20,393 bases of DNA from Donghicola sp041224595. GTDB lineage: Bacteria; Pseudomonadota; Alphaproteobacteria; Rhodobacterales; Rhodobacteraceae. Each line of letters starts with the position of its first letter. Position 1 is the first letter of the stretch. The notes under the pieces are model-generated. The model worked only from the letters and a program-made list of their open reading frames with translations. It made no database searches and had not been told where the DNA came from. Positions 5,475 through 13,800 of this stretch are shown one piece after another. The stretch spans positions 1 to 20,393 of the forward strand of contig NZ_JBGFGN010000067.1 in NCBI RefSeq assembly GCF_041224595.1. The letters are read 5' to 3'. Both the position numbers and the translations under genes were made by a program.

Positions 5475-5993
5475 GTGGATAGAGCACAAAAAGAGAAGGT
5501 GGTCGAGGAACTCGGCCAGATCTTTGAAAGCTCTGGCGTCGTAGTGGTTGCACACTACGAGGGTCTCACGGTTGCGGAGATGCAAGACCTGCGTGCGAAA
5601 GCACGTGAGGCGGATGCGTCGGTACGTGTTGCCAAGAACAGGCTCGCCAAGATCGCTCTGGAGGGTAAGCCTTGCGCAAGCATGGCCGAATACCTCTCGG
5701 GCATGACCGTTCTGACCTTCTCGGAAGACCCCGTGGCAGCAGCCAAGGTCGCCGAGGACTTCGCCAAGGGGAACGACAAGTTCCAGATCCTTGGTGGTGC
5801 TATGGGTGAGAACGCTCTGGACCGTGCCGGTGTTGAAGCCGTGTCGAAAATGCCTTCGCGCGAGGAGCTTATTGCCTCGATCGTTGGTTGTATCGGCGCC
5901 CCCGCTTCGAACATCGCCGGTGCAATTGGCGCACCTGCTTCGAACATTGCCGGTATCCTGTCGACCATCGAAGACAAGGCAGAAGCCGCGTAA
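5475..5993 (+). CDS. rplJ: 50S ribosomal protein L10
   Basis: L10 (P0) anchors dimers of L7/L12 to the ribosomal stalk and, with L12, represses its own mRNA. I chose the GTG start at 5475, giving a 172-aa protein beginning MDRAQKEKVVEELGQIF, the normal start in this family. GGAG at 5464-5467 is well placed for it. An in-frame ATG at 5439 would add 12 residues encoded inside a leader hairpin and lacks a Shine-Dalgarno. The globular rRNA-binding part includes VVVVAHYEGLTVAEMQDLR and VRVAKNRLAKIAL. The C-terminal L12-binding helix contains an exact tandem repeat of IGAPASNIAG (140-149 and 151-160). It is somewhat longer than E. coli L10 (165 aa). rplL follows after 76 bases. Confidence 0.97.
   Translation: MDRAQKEKVVEELGQIFESSGVVVVAHYEGLTVAEMQDLRAKAREADASVRVAKNRLAKIALEGKPCASMAEYLSGMTVLTFSEDPVAAAKVAEDFAKGNDKFQILGGAMGENALDRAGVEAVSKMPSREELIASIVGCIGAPASNIAGAIGAPASNIAGILSTIEDKAEAA
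5892..5957 (+). repeat. 33-bp tandem duplication inside rplJ
   Basis: Two adjacent 33-bp units (5892-5924, 5925-5957) encode IGAPASNIAGA and IGAPASNIAGI. They agree at 26 of 33 bases. Within the first ten codons the four differences are all synonymous third-position changes, while the eleventh codon differs fully. This pattern points to an old, protein-level conserved duplication, not a recent slippage. Confidence 0.9.
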
Positions 5994-6069
5994 CGCAATC
6001 AAGAGAGCCGCGTAGGGTTGTATACCTGACGCTGGAACACATCTTATATACATACGGAAAGAGTCAAAA

Positions 6070-6450
6070 ATGGCTGATCTGAAGAAACTCGCAGAAGAGA
6101 TCGTTGGTCTGACCCTGCTGGAAGCACAAGAACTGAAAACCATCCTGAAGGACGAGTACGGCATCGAGCCCGCAGCTGGCGGCGCAGTCATGATGGCTGG
6201 TCCCGCAGGCGACGCAGGCGGCGCAGCTGCTGAAGAAAAGACCGAATTCGACGTCATCCTGAAGTCGGCAGGCGACAAGAAGATCAACGTGATCAAAGAA
6301 GTTCGCGGCATCACCGGTCTGGGCCTGAAAGAAGCAAAAGAGCTGGTCGAAGCTGGCGGCAAACCCGTCAAAGAAGGCGTCGACAAAGCAGAAGCAGAAG
6401 ACATCAAAGCCAAGCTGGAAGCAGCTGGCGCAGAAGTCGAGCTCAAGTAA
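6070..6450 (+). CDS. rplL: 50S ribosomal protein L7/L12
   Basis: L7/L12 is the only multi-copy ribosomal protein; its dimers on L10 recruit and stimulate EF-G, EF-Tu, IF2 and release factors. It has 126 aa. The N-terminal dimerisation and L10-binding domain spans about 1-33 (MADLKKLAEEIVGLTLLEAQ). A flexible Ala/Gly/Met-rich hinge covers about 35-55. The C-terminal factor-binding domain (57-126) contains the conserved KINVIKEVRGITGLGLKEAK (71-90). The Shine-Dalgarno is GGAAAGAG in an A/T-rich, probably unstructured context, consistent with the need to make L12 in several-fold excess over L10. Three hairpins follow before rpoB. Confidence 0.99.
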   Translation: MADLKKLAEEIVGLTLLEAQELKTILKDEYGIEPAAGGAVMMAGPAGDAGGAAAEEKTEFDVILKSAGDKKINVIKEVRGITGLGLKEAKELVEAGGKPVKEGVDKAEAEDIKAKLEAAGAEVELK

Positions 6451-6456
6451 TCCTGT

Positions 6457-6513
6457 CCCGGAGATATTCCGGGTTGGATTTGCAGCAGGGTTGAGGTTTT
6501 CTCAGCCCTGCTG
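6457..6513 (+). promoter_or_regulatory. Two tandem hairpins behind rplL, candidate RNase III or attenuation region
   Basis: CCCGGA (6457-6462) pairs with TCCGGG (6468-6473) around a 5-base loop. Then a 13-bp stem, 6483-6495 with 6501-6513, contains one T-G wobble and a GTTTT loop. Neither has a following T-tract. The long, nearly perfect second stem is the kind of duplex cut by RNase III in the E. coli rplL-rpoB spacer. Confidence 0.6.
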
Positions 6514-6523
6514 AACCTGTCTC

Positions 6524-6552
6524 AGAAAAAGGTTTTCGGAAAACCTTTTTCT
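6524..6552 (+). terminator. Attenuator-like terminator between rplL and rpoB
   Basis: A perfect 13-bp inverted repeat (6524-6536 with 6540-6552) has a 3-base loop. The left arm is A-rich, and the right arm ends in TTTTTCT, so the helix includes its own U-tract and reads as a terminator on either strand. It lies 73 bases after rplL and 140 before rpoB, the place of the partial attenuator in E. coli. It probably lowers rpoBC expression relative to ribosomal proteins; read-through must occur because no clear promoter for rpoB is visible between it and the gene. Confidence 0.65.
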
Positions 6553-6691
6553 AAGGCGAGGTTCAAAGGATCGGGAGGCTGCCGGTGGGACGGTGGCCAG
6601 GCATGGATCCAGAACACGCTGTCTCTTGGGTGTGCGACCGGGGCCCGACGGTGCGCGCAACCGCATGAGAAACGAAAGGTGAGATCGCTCC

Positions 6692-9600
6692 ATGGCTCAG
6701 TCCTACCTCGGCCAGAAACGCCTGCGTCGTTATTACGGCAAAATCCGCGAAGTTCTGGAAATGCCGAACCTCATTGAGGTTCAGAAAAGCTCCTACGACC
6801 TGTTCCTGAAGTCCGGCGACCAGCCGCAGCCTTTGGACGGCGAAGGCATCAAAGGCGTCTTCCAGTCGGTATTCCCGATCAAAGACTTTAATGAAACCGC
6901 GATTCTCGAATTCGTCGATTACGAGCTGGAAAAGCCGAAATACGACGTAGACGAATGCCAGCAGCGCGACATGACCTACAGCGCACCTCTCAAGGTGAAG
7001 CTGCGTCTTATCGTGTTTGATATCGATGAAGATACCGGTGCAAAATCGGTCAAAGACATCAAAGAACAAGACGTGTTCATGGGCGACATGCCCCTGATGA
7101 CACCCAACGGCACGTTCATCGTGAACGGCACCGAGCGCGTGATCGTCAGCCAGATGCACCGTTCGCCCGGTGTGTTCTTTGACCACGACAAGGGTAAAAC
7201 CCACTCGTCCGGCAAACTGCTGTTTGCTTGCCGCATCATCCCCTACCGCGGCTCGTGGCTCGATTTCGAATTCGACGCCAAGGACATCGTGTTCGCCCGT
7301 ATCGACCGTCGCCGCAAACTGCCCGTGACCACCCTGCTTTATGCACTTGGTCTGGATCAGGAAGGCATCTGCGACGCGTACTATGACACCGTAACCTACA
7401 CCCTCGAGAAGAACCGTGGTTGGGTCACCAAGTTCTTCCCCGAGCGCGTGCGTGGCACCCGCCCCGCATACGATCTGGTAGACGCGGGCACCGGCGAGAT
7501 CATCTGCGAAGCGGGCAAGAAAATGACGCCCCGCGCCGTCAAGCAGATCATCGACGAAGGCAAAATCACCGACCTTCTGATCCCGTTCGATCACATCGTT
7601 GGTAAGTTTGTCGCCAAGGACATCATCAACGAAGAAACCGGTGCGATCTACGTCGAATCTGGTGATGAGCTGACTTGGGAAGTCGACAAAGACGGCGATG
7701 TCACCGGTGGTTCGATCAAAGAGCTGCTGGAAGCGGGCATCACCGAGATCCCCGTTCTGGACATCGATGGTGTGAACGTGGGTGCTTACATCCGCAACAC
7801 CATGGCGAACGACAAGAACCTGAACCGCGAAACCGCGCTGATGGATATCTATCGCGTCATGCGTCCGGGTGAGCCGCCGACCGTCGAAGCGGCGTCGGCT
7901 TTGTTCGACACCCTGTTCTTCGATTCCGAGCGTTACGACCTGTCGGCTGTTGGCCGCGTGAAGATGAACATGCGCCTGAACCTCGATGCCGAGGACACCC
8001 AGCGCACGCTCCGCAAGGAAGACATCATCTCGTGCATCAAGGCTCTGGTCGAGCTGCGCGACGGCCGCGGCGAAGTGGACGATATCGACCACCTCGGCAA
8101 CCGTCGTGTGCGTTCGGTTGGCGAACTGATGGAAAACCAATACCGCGTGGGTCTGCTCCGCATGGAGCGCGCGATCAAAGAGCGTATGTCGTCGGTCGAA
8201 ATTGACACCGTCATGCCTCAGGATCTGATCAACGCGAAGCCCGCAGCAGCGGCTGTTCGTGAATTCTTCGGCTCTTCGCAGCTGTCGCAGTTCATGGACC
8301 AAACCAACCCGCTGTCCGAAGTGACGCACAAGCGTCGTCTTTCGGCGCTTGGACCGGGCGGTCTGACACGCGAGCGCGCAGGCTTCGAGGTTCGCGACGT
8401 TCACGCAACTCACTACGGCCGTATGTGCCCGATTGAGACGCCGGAAGGTCCGAACATTGGTCTGATCAACTCGCTGGCAACCTTTGCACGCGTCAACAAG
8501 TACGGCTTCATCGAAACCCCCTACCGCAAGGTCATTGACGGTAAGGTCACCGACGAAGTGAACTACCTGTCGGCTACCGAAGAGATGCGTCACACTGTGG
8601 CTCAGGCGAACGCTGAGTTGGATGGCGAAGGCAAGTTCGTACAGGAAATGGTCTCGACCCGTCGGTCGGGTGACTACACCCTGCAGCCGATCGAGAACGT
8701 TGACCTGATCGACGTTTCGCCCAAGCAGCTGGTCTCTGTTGCGGCATCGCTGATCCCGTTCCTTGAGAACGATGACGCGAACCGCGCACTGATGGGCTCG
8801 AACATGATGCGTCAGGCGCTGCCGCTGCTGCAGGCAGAAGCACCGCTGGTTGGCACCGGTATCGAAGAAATCGTGGCCCGCGACTCGGGTGCGGCGATCA
8901 TGGCGAAGCGCGCAGGCGTTATCGACCAGGTTGACGCGCAGCGTATCGTTGTCCGTGCGACCGAAGATCTGGAAGTTGGCGACCCGGGCGTAGACATCTA
9001 CCGCCTGCGCAAGTTCCAGCGTTCGAACCAGAACTCGTGCATCAACCAGCGTCCGCTCGTCAAAGTGGGCGACGTTGTTGGCAAGGGCGAAGTGGTTGCC
9101 GATGGTCCTGCGACTGAAATGGGCGAACTGGCAGTCGGTAAGAACGTCGTCGTGGCCTTCATGCCTTGGAATGGCTACAACTACGAAGACTCGATCCTGA
9201 TCTCCGAGCGTATCGTCCGTGATGACGTTTACACCTCGGTTCACCTCGAGGAATTCGAAGTCGCTGCCCGCGACACCAAGCTTGGGCCGGAAGAAATCAC
9301 TCGCGACATCCCGAACGTCGGTGAAGAAGCGCTGCGTAACCTCGACGAGGCTGGCATCGTTTACATCGGCGCCGAGGTTGGACCGGGCGACATTCTGGTT
9401 GGCAAGATCACTCCGAAGGGCGAAAGCCCGATGACCCCCGAAGAGAAGCTGCTCCGCGCGATCTTTGGTGAAAAGGCATCGGACGTTCGCGATACTTCGC
9501 TGCGTCTGCCCCCGGGTGACTACGGTACTGTTGTAGAAGTGCGCGTCTTCAACCGCCACGGTGTGGAGAAGGACGAACGTGCCCTCCAGATCGAGCGTGA

Positions 9601-10828
9601 AGAAGTCGAGCGTCTGGCACGCGACCGTGACGACGAGCTGGCAATCCTGGATCGCAACATCTACGCCCGTCTGCACAAGCTGATCATGGGCAAAGTTGCC
9701 GTCAAAGGCCCCAAAGGAGTTCGCCCCAACAGCGAAATCACCGAGGAGCTGCTGGACAGCCTGAGCCGTGGTCAGTGGTGGCAGCTGGCGCTGGAAGACG
9801 AGGCCGACGCACAGATCGTCGAGGCGCTGCATGAACAGTACAACGCTCAGAAGCGTTCGCTGGATGCCCGTTTCGAGGACAAAGTCGAGAAAGTCCGTCG
9901 CGGCGACGATCTGCCCCCGGGCGTCATGAAGATGGTCAAAGTGTTCATCGCGGTGAAGCGCAAGCTGCAGCCCGGTGACAAGATGGCCGGTCGTCACGGT
10001 AACAAAGGTGTTGTCTCGAAGGTTATCCCGATCGAAGACATGCCCTTCTTGGCTGACGGTACTCCCGTTGACCTCTGTCTGAACCCGCTCGGCGTGCCTT
10101 CGCGTATGAACGTCGGTCAGATTCTTGAGTGTCACATGGGTTGGGCCTCGCGTAACCTTGGTGTCCAGATCGATGAGTCTCTGCAAGAGTACCGTCGTTC
10201 GGGCGACCTGACTCCGGTTCGCGAAGCACTCCGTATCGCTTACGGCGACGAAGTGTACGAAGAGGGCCTCGAGGGTCTGGACGAAGGCATGCTCGTTGAG
10301 CGTGCGCAAAACGTCACCCGCGGTGTTCCGATCGCAACACCCGTCTTCGACGGCGCCAAAGAGGCAGACGTGAACGACGCACTCAAGCGTGCCGGCTTTG
10401 ACACTTCGGGTCAGTCGGTTCTGTTTGACGGCCGTACTGGTGAACAGTTTGCCCGCAAGGTCACTGTTGGCATCAAGTACATGCTGAAACTGCACCACCT
10501 CGTGGACGACAAAATCCACGCGCGTTCGACCGGTCCGTACAGCCTCGTTACTCAGCAGCCGCTGGGTGGTAAGGCGCAGTTCGGTGGTCAGCGTTTCGGT
10601 GAGATGGAAGTGTGGGCGCTGGAAGCATACGGCGCGGCATACACCCTGCAGGAAATGCTGACCGTCAAGTCGGACGACGTGGCAGGCCGTACCAAGGTCT
10701 ACGAAAGCATCGTCAAGGGCGAGGACAACTTCGAGGCCGGCGTGCCCGAATCCTTCAACGTTCTGGTGAAGGAAGTCCGCGGCCTCGGCCTGAACATGGA
10801 ACTCCTGGACTCGGAGGAGGACGAGTAA
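6692..10828 (+). CDS. rpoB: DNA-directed RNA polymerase subunit beta
   Basis: The beta subunit forms half of the RNA polymerase active-site cleft. It has 1378 aa, full length for this family, starting MAQSYLGQKRLRRYYGKI at an ATG with GAAAGGTGAG upstream. The rifampicin-binding cluster spans about 528-556 (SSQLSQFMDQTNPLSE, then THKRRLSALGPGG). It has Gln533, Asp536, His546 and Ser551, equivalent to E. coli Gln513, Asp516, His526 and Ser531, so no classical resistance substitution is seen. THYGRMCPIETPEGPNIGLI follows. Near 1096 comes the catalytic-centre segment KMAGRHGNKGVVSK, then GVPSRMNVGQILECHMGWA. Codons TTA, CTA and TCA are almost absent, which leaves a very long but meaningless open frame on the other strand. 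rpoC follows after 51 bases. Confidence 0.99.
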   Translation: MAQSYLGQKRLRRYYGKIREVLEMPNLIEVQKSSYDLFLKSGDQPQPLDGEGIKGVFQSVFPIKDFNETAILEFVDYELEKPKYDVDECQQRDMTYSAPLKVKLRLIVFDIDEDTGAKSVKDIKEQDVFMGDMPLMTPNGTFIVNGTERVIVSQMHRSPGVFFDHDKGKTHSSGKLLFACRIIPYRGSWLDFEFDAKDIVFARIDRRRKLPVTTLLYALGLDQEGICDAYYDTVTYTLEKNRGWVTKFFPERVRGTRPAYDLVDAGTGEIICEAGKKMTPRAVKQIIDEGKITDLLIPFDHIVGKFVAKDIINEETGAIYVESGDELTWEVDKDGDVTGGSIKELLEAGITEIPVLDIDGVNVGAYIRNTMANDKNLNRETALMDIYRVMRPGEPPTVEAASALFDTLFFDSERYDLSAVGRVKMNMRLNLDAEDTQRTLRKEDIISCIKALVELRDGRGEVDDIDHLGNRRVRSVGELMENQYRVGLLRMERAIKERMSSVEIDTVMPQDLINAKPAAAAVREFFGSSQLSQFMDQTNPLSEVTHKRRLSALGPGGLTRERAGFEVRDVHATHYGRMCPIETPEGPNIGLINSLATFARVNKYGFIETPYRKVIDGKVTDEVNYLSATEEMRHTVAQANAELDGEGKFVQEMVSTRRSGDYTLQPIENVDLIDVSPKQLVSVAASLIPFLENDDANRALMGSNMMRQALPLLQAEAPLVGTGIEEIVARDSGAAIMAKRAGVIDQVDAQRIVVRATEDLEVGDPGVDIYRLRKFQRSNQNSCINQRPLVKVGDVVGKGEVVADGPATEMGELAVGKNVVVAFMPWNGYNYEDSILISERIVRDDVYTSVHLEEFEVAARDTKLGPEEITRDIPNVGEEALRNLDEAGIVYIGAEVGPGDILVGKITPKGESPMTPEEKLLRAIFGEKASDVRDTSLRLPPGDYGTVVEVRVFNRHGVEKDERALQIEREEVERLARDRDDELAILDRNIYARLHKLIMGKVAVKGPKGVRPNSEITEELLDSLSRGQWWQLALEDEADAQIVEALHEQYNAQKRSLDARFEDKVEKVRRGDDLPPGVMKMVKVFIAVKRKLQPGDKMAGRHGNKGVVSKVIPIEDMPFLADGTPVDLCLNPLGVPSRMNVGQILECHMGWASRNLGVQIDESLQEYRRSGDLTPVREALRIAYGDEVYEEGLEGLDEGMLVERAQNVTRGVPIATPVFDGAKEADVNDALKRAGFDTSGQSVLFDGRTGEQFARKVTVGIKYMLKLHHLVDDKIHARSTGPYSLVTQQPLGGKAQFGGQRFGEMEVWALEAYGAAYTLQEMLTVKSDDVAGRTKVYESIVKGEDNFEAGVPESFNVLVKEVRGLGLNMELLDSEEDE

Positions 10829-10843
10829 GGGGCTCTGCCCCTT
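10827..10843 (+). promoter_or_regulatory. Hairpin overlapping the rpoB stop codon
   Basis: AAGGGGC (10827-10833) pairs with GCCCCTT (10837-10843) around TCT; the first two bases belong to the rpoB TAA stop. No T-tract follows, so it is not an intrinsic terminator. It could protect mRNA ends or influence rpoC initiation, whose GGAA Shine-Dalgarno lies further downstream in the 51-base spacer. Confidence 0.5.
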
Positions 10844-10879
10844 GCTTAACCCCTTTCGTCCTCATTCAAGGAATATGAC

Positions 10880-13800
10880 ATGAACCAGGAACTGACGAAC
10901 AACCCGTTCAACCCGCTCACTCCGGCGAAGCAATTCGACGAGATCAAGGTCTCGCTCGCATCGCCCGAGCGGATCCTGTCGTGGTCGTACGGCGAAATCA
11001 AAAAGCCCGAGACCATCAACTATCGTACGTTCAAGCCCGAGCGTGACGGCCTGTTCTGCGCCCGTATCTTTGGCCCGATCAAAGACTACGAATGCCTTTG
11101 CGGCAAATATAAGCGCATGAAGTACCGCGGCGTCGTCTGTGAAAAGTGCGGCGTCGAAGTTACTCTGCAAAAGGTACGCCGCGAGCGTATGGGCCACATC
11201 GAGCTGGCTGCACCTTGCGCGCACATCTGGTTCCTCAAGTCGCTGCCTTCGCGCATCGGCCTGATGCTGGATATGACCCTGCGTGATCTGGAACGCGTTC
11301 TCTACTTCGAAAACTACGTTGTCATCGAGCCCGGTCTGACTGACCTGACCTACGGCCAGATGATGACCGAAGAAGAGTTCATGGATGCTCAGGACCAGTA
11401 CGGCATGGACGCCTTCACCGCCAACATTGGCGCTGAAGCGATCCGCGAAATGCTGGCTGCGATCGATCTGGAATCCGAAGCAGAGCAGCTGCGCGCTGAT
11501 CTGGCCGAGGCAACTGGTGAACTGAAGCCCAAGAAGATCATCAAGCGTCTGAAAGTCGTTGAATCGTTCCTCGAGTCGGGCAACCGCCCCGAGTGGATGA
11601 TCATGACCGTGATCCCTGTGATCCCGCCGGAACTGCGTCCGCTGGTTCCGTTGGATGGTGGCCGCTTTGCGACTTCGGATCTGAACGATCTGTACCGCCG
11701 CGTGATCAACCGGAACAACCGTCTGAAGCGTCTGATCGAACTGCGTGCGCCCGATATCATCGTGCGTAACGAAAAGCGTATGCTGCAAGAAGCTGTGGAC
11801 GCGTTGTTCGACAACGGCCGCCGTGGCCGCGTCATCACCGGCGCGAACAAGCGTCCGCTGAAGTCGCTGTCTGACATGCTGAAAGGTAAGCAGGGCCGCT
11901 TCCGTCAGAACCTTCTGGGTAAGCGCGTGGACTTCTCGGGCCGTTCGGTCATCGTGACCGGTCCGGAGCTCAAGCTGCACCAGTGTGGTCTGCCCAAGAA
12001 GATGGCGCTCGAACTCTTCAAGCCCTTCATCTACTCGCGCCTCGAGGCCAAAGGTCTGTCGAGCACCGTGAAGCAGGCGAAGAAGCTGGTCGAAAAAGAG
12101 CGTCCCGAAGTTTGGGATATCCTCGACGAAGTGATCCGCGAACACCCTGTCATGCTGAACCGTGCGCCTACACTGCACCGTCTTGGCATTCAGGCGTTCG
12201 AACCCACTCTGATCGAAGGCAAAGCGATCCAGCTGCACCCGCTGGTCTGTTCGGCGTTCAACGCTGACTTCGACGGTGACCAGATGGCTGTGCACGTTCC
12301 ACTGAGCCTCGAAGCTCAGCTGGAAGCGCGCGTCCTGATGATGTCGACCAACAACGTTCTGTCGCCCGCAAACGGCGCGCCGATCATCGTTCCTTCGCAG
12401 GATATGATCTTGGGTCTCTACTACGTGACCCTGCAGCGCGACGGCATGAAGGGCGAAGGCATGGCGTTCTCGTCGCTCGACGAAGTCCAGCACGCTCTGG
12501 ACTCCGGCGAAGTGCACCTGCACGCCAAGGTCACTGCCCGCGTCAAGCAGATCGACGAGGATGGTCTGGAAGTGTACCAGCGCTTCGAAACCACCCCGGG
12601 CCGTGTGCTTCTGGGTAACCTACTGCCCCAGAACGCCAAGGCGCCCTTCGCGCTGGTCAACCGTCTGCTGCGTAAGAAAGAAGTGCAGCAGGTCATCGAC
12701 ACCGTTTACCGTTACTGCGGCCAGAAAGAGTCGGTTATCTTCTGTGACCAGATCATGACCCTTGGCTTCCGTCAGGCGTTCAAGGCTGGCATCTCGTTCG
12801 GTAAGGACGACATGGTGATCCCCGATAACAAGTGGAACATCGTTGAGTCGACCCGCGAGCAGGCCAAAGGCTTCGAGCAGCAGTACATGGACGGCCTGAT
12901 CACTCAGGGCGAAAAGTACAACAAGGTGATCGACGCCTGGACCCGTTGTAACGACAACGTCACCGAAGCGATGATGAACACCATCTCGGCCTCCAAGACG
13001 GACGAGAATGGCGCTGAAATGGAACCGAACTCGGTTTACATGATGGCTCACTCCGGTGCGCGTGGCTCGGTTACGCAGATGAAGCAGTTGGGTGGTATGC
13101 GCGGCCTGATGGCGAAGCCGAACGGCGACATCATCGAGACGCCCATCATCTCGAACTTCAAAGAAGGTCTGACCGTTCTCGAGTACTTCAACTCGACCCA
13201 CGGTGCCCGTAAGGGTCTGTCGGATACCGCTCTGAAGACGGCGAACTCGGGTTATCTGACCCGTCGTCTGGTGGACGTGGCTCAGGACTGCATCGTGCGC
13301 GAGCATGACTGTGGTACCGATCAGGCTGTGACTGTCGAAGCCGCTGTAAACGATGGTGAGGTTGTTGCTTCGCTCGCAGAGCGTATTCTGGGCCGTACCG
13401 CAGCAGAAGACATCTGCGCGCCCGGCACCGAAGACGTGATCGCACCCATCGGCACGCTGATCGACGAACGTATGGCAGACCGTATCGGCGAAGCCGGTGT
13501 CCAGTCCGCACGCGTCCGTTCGCCGCTGACCTGTGAAGCCGAAGATGGCGTTTGTGCAATGTGCTATGGTCGTGACCTTGCACGCGGCACCATGGTGAAC
13601 CAAGGCGAAGCTGTTGGTATCATCGCGGCGCAGTCGATCGGTGAACCCGGTACACAGCTGACCATGCGTACGTTCCACATTGGCGGCGTTGCGCAGGGTG
13701 GTCAGCAGTCGTTCCAGGAAGCGGGCCATGACGGTAAGATCGTCTTCCGCAACCCGAACACCATCAAGAACACCTCGGGCGAGGTTATCGTGATGGGCCG

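Noticed and set aside
5994..6069. A/T-rich TTATATACATA before rplL as a possible -10 box
   Set aside because: No -35 element at acceptable spacing was found, and a start there would leave almost no leader. An unstructured translation-enhancing leader is more likely.
6563..10519. A 1318-codon open frame on the - strand opposite rpoB, and similar long ones opposite rpoC and fusA
   Set aside because: They are in register with the sense codons, where antisense stops correspond to TTA, CTA and TCA. These codons are avoided in highly expressed genes of this organism, so the open frames are a by-product of codon bias. The predicted proteins resemble no family.
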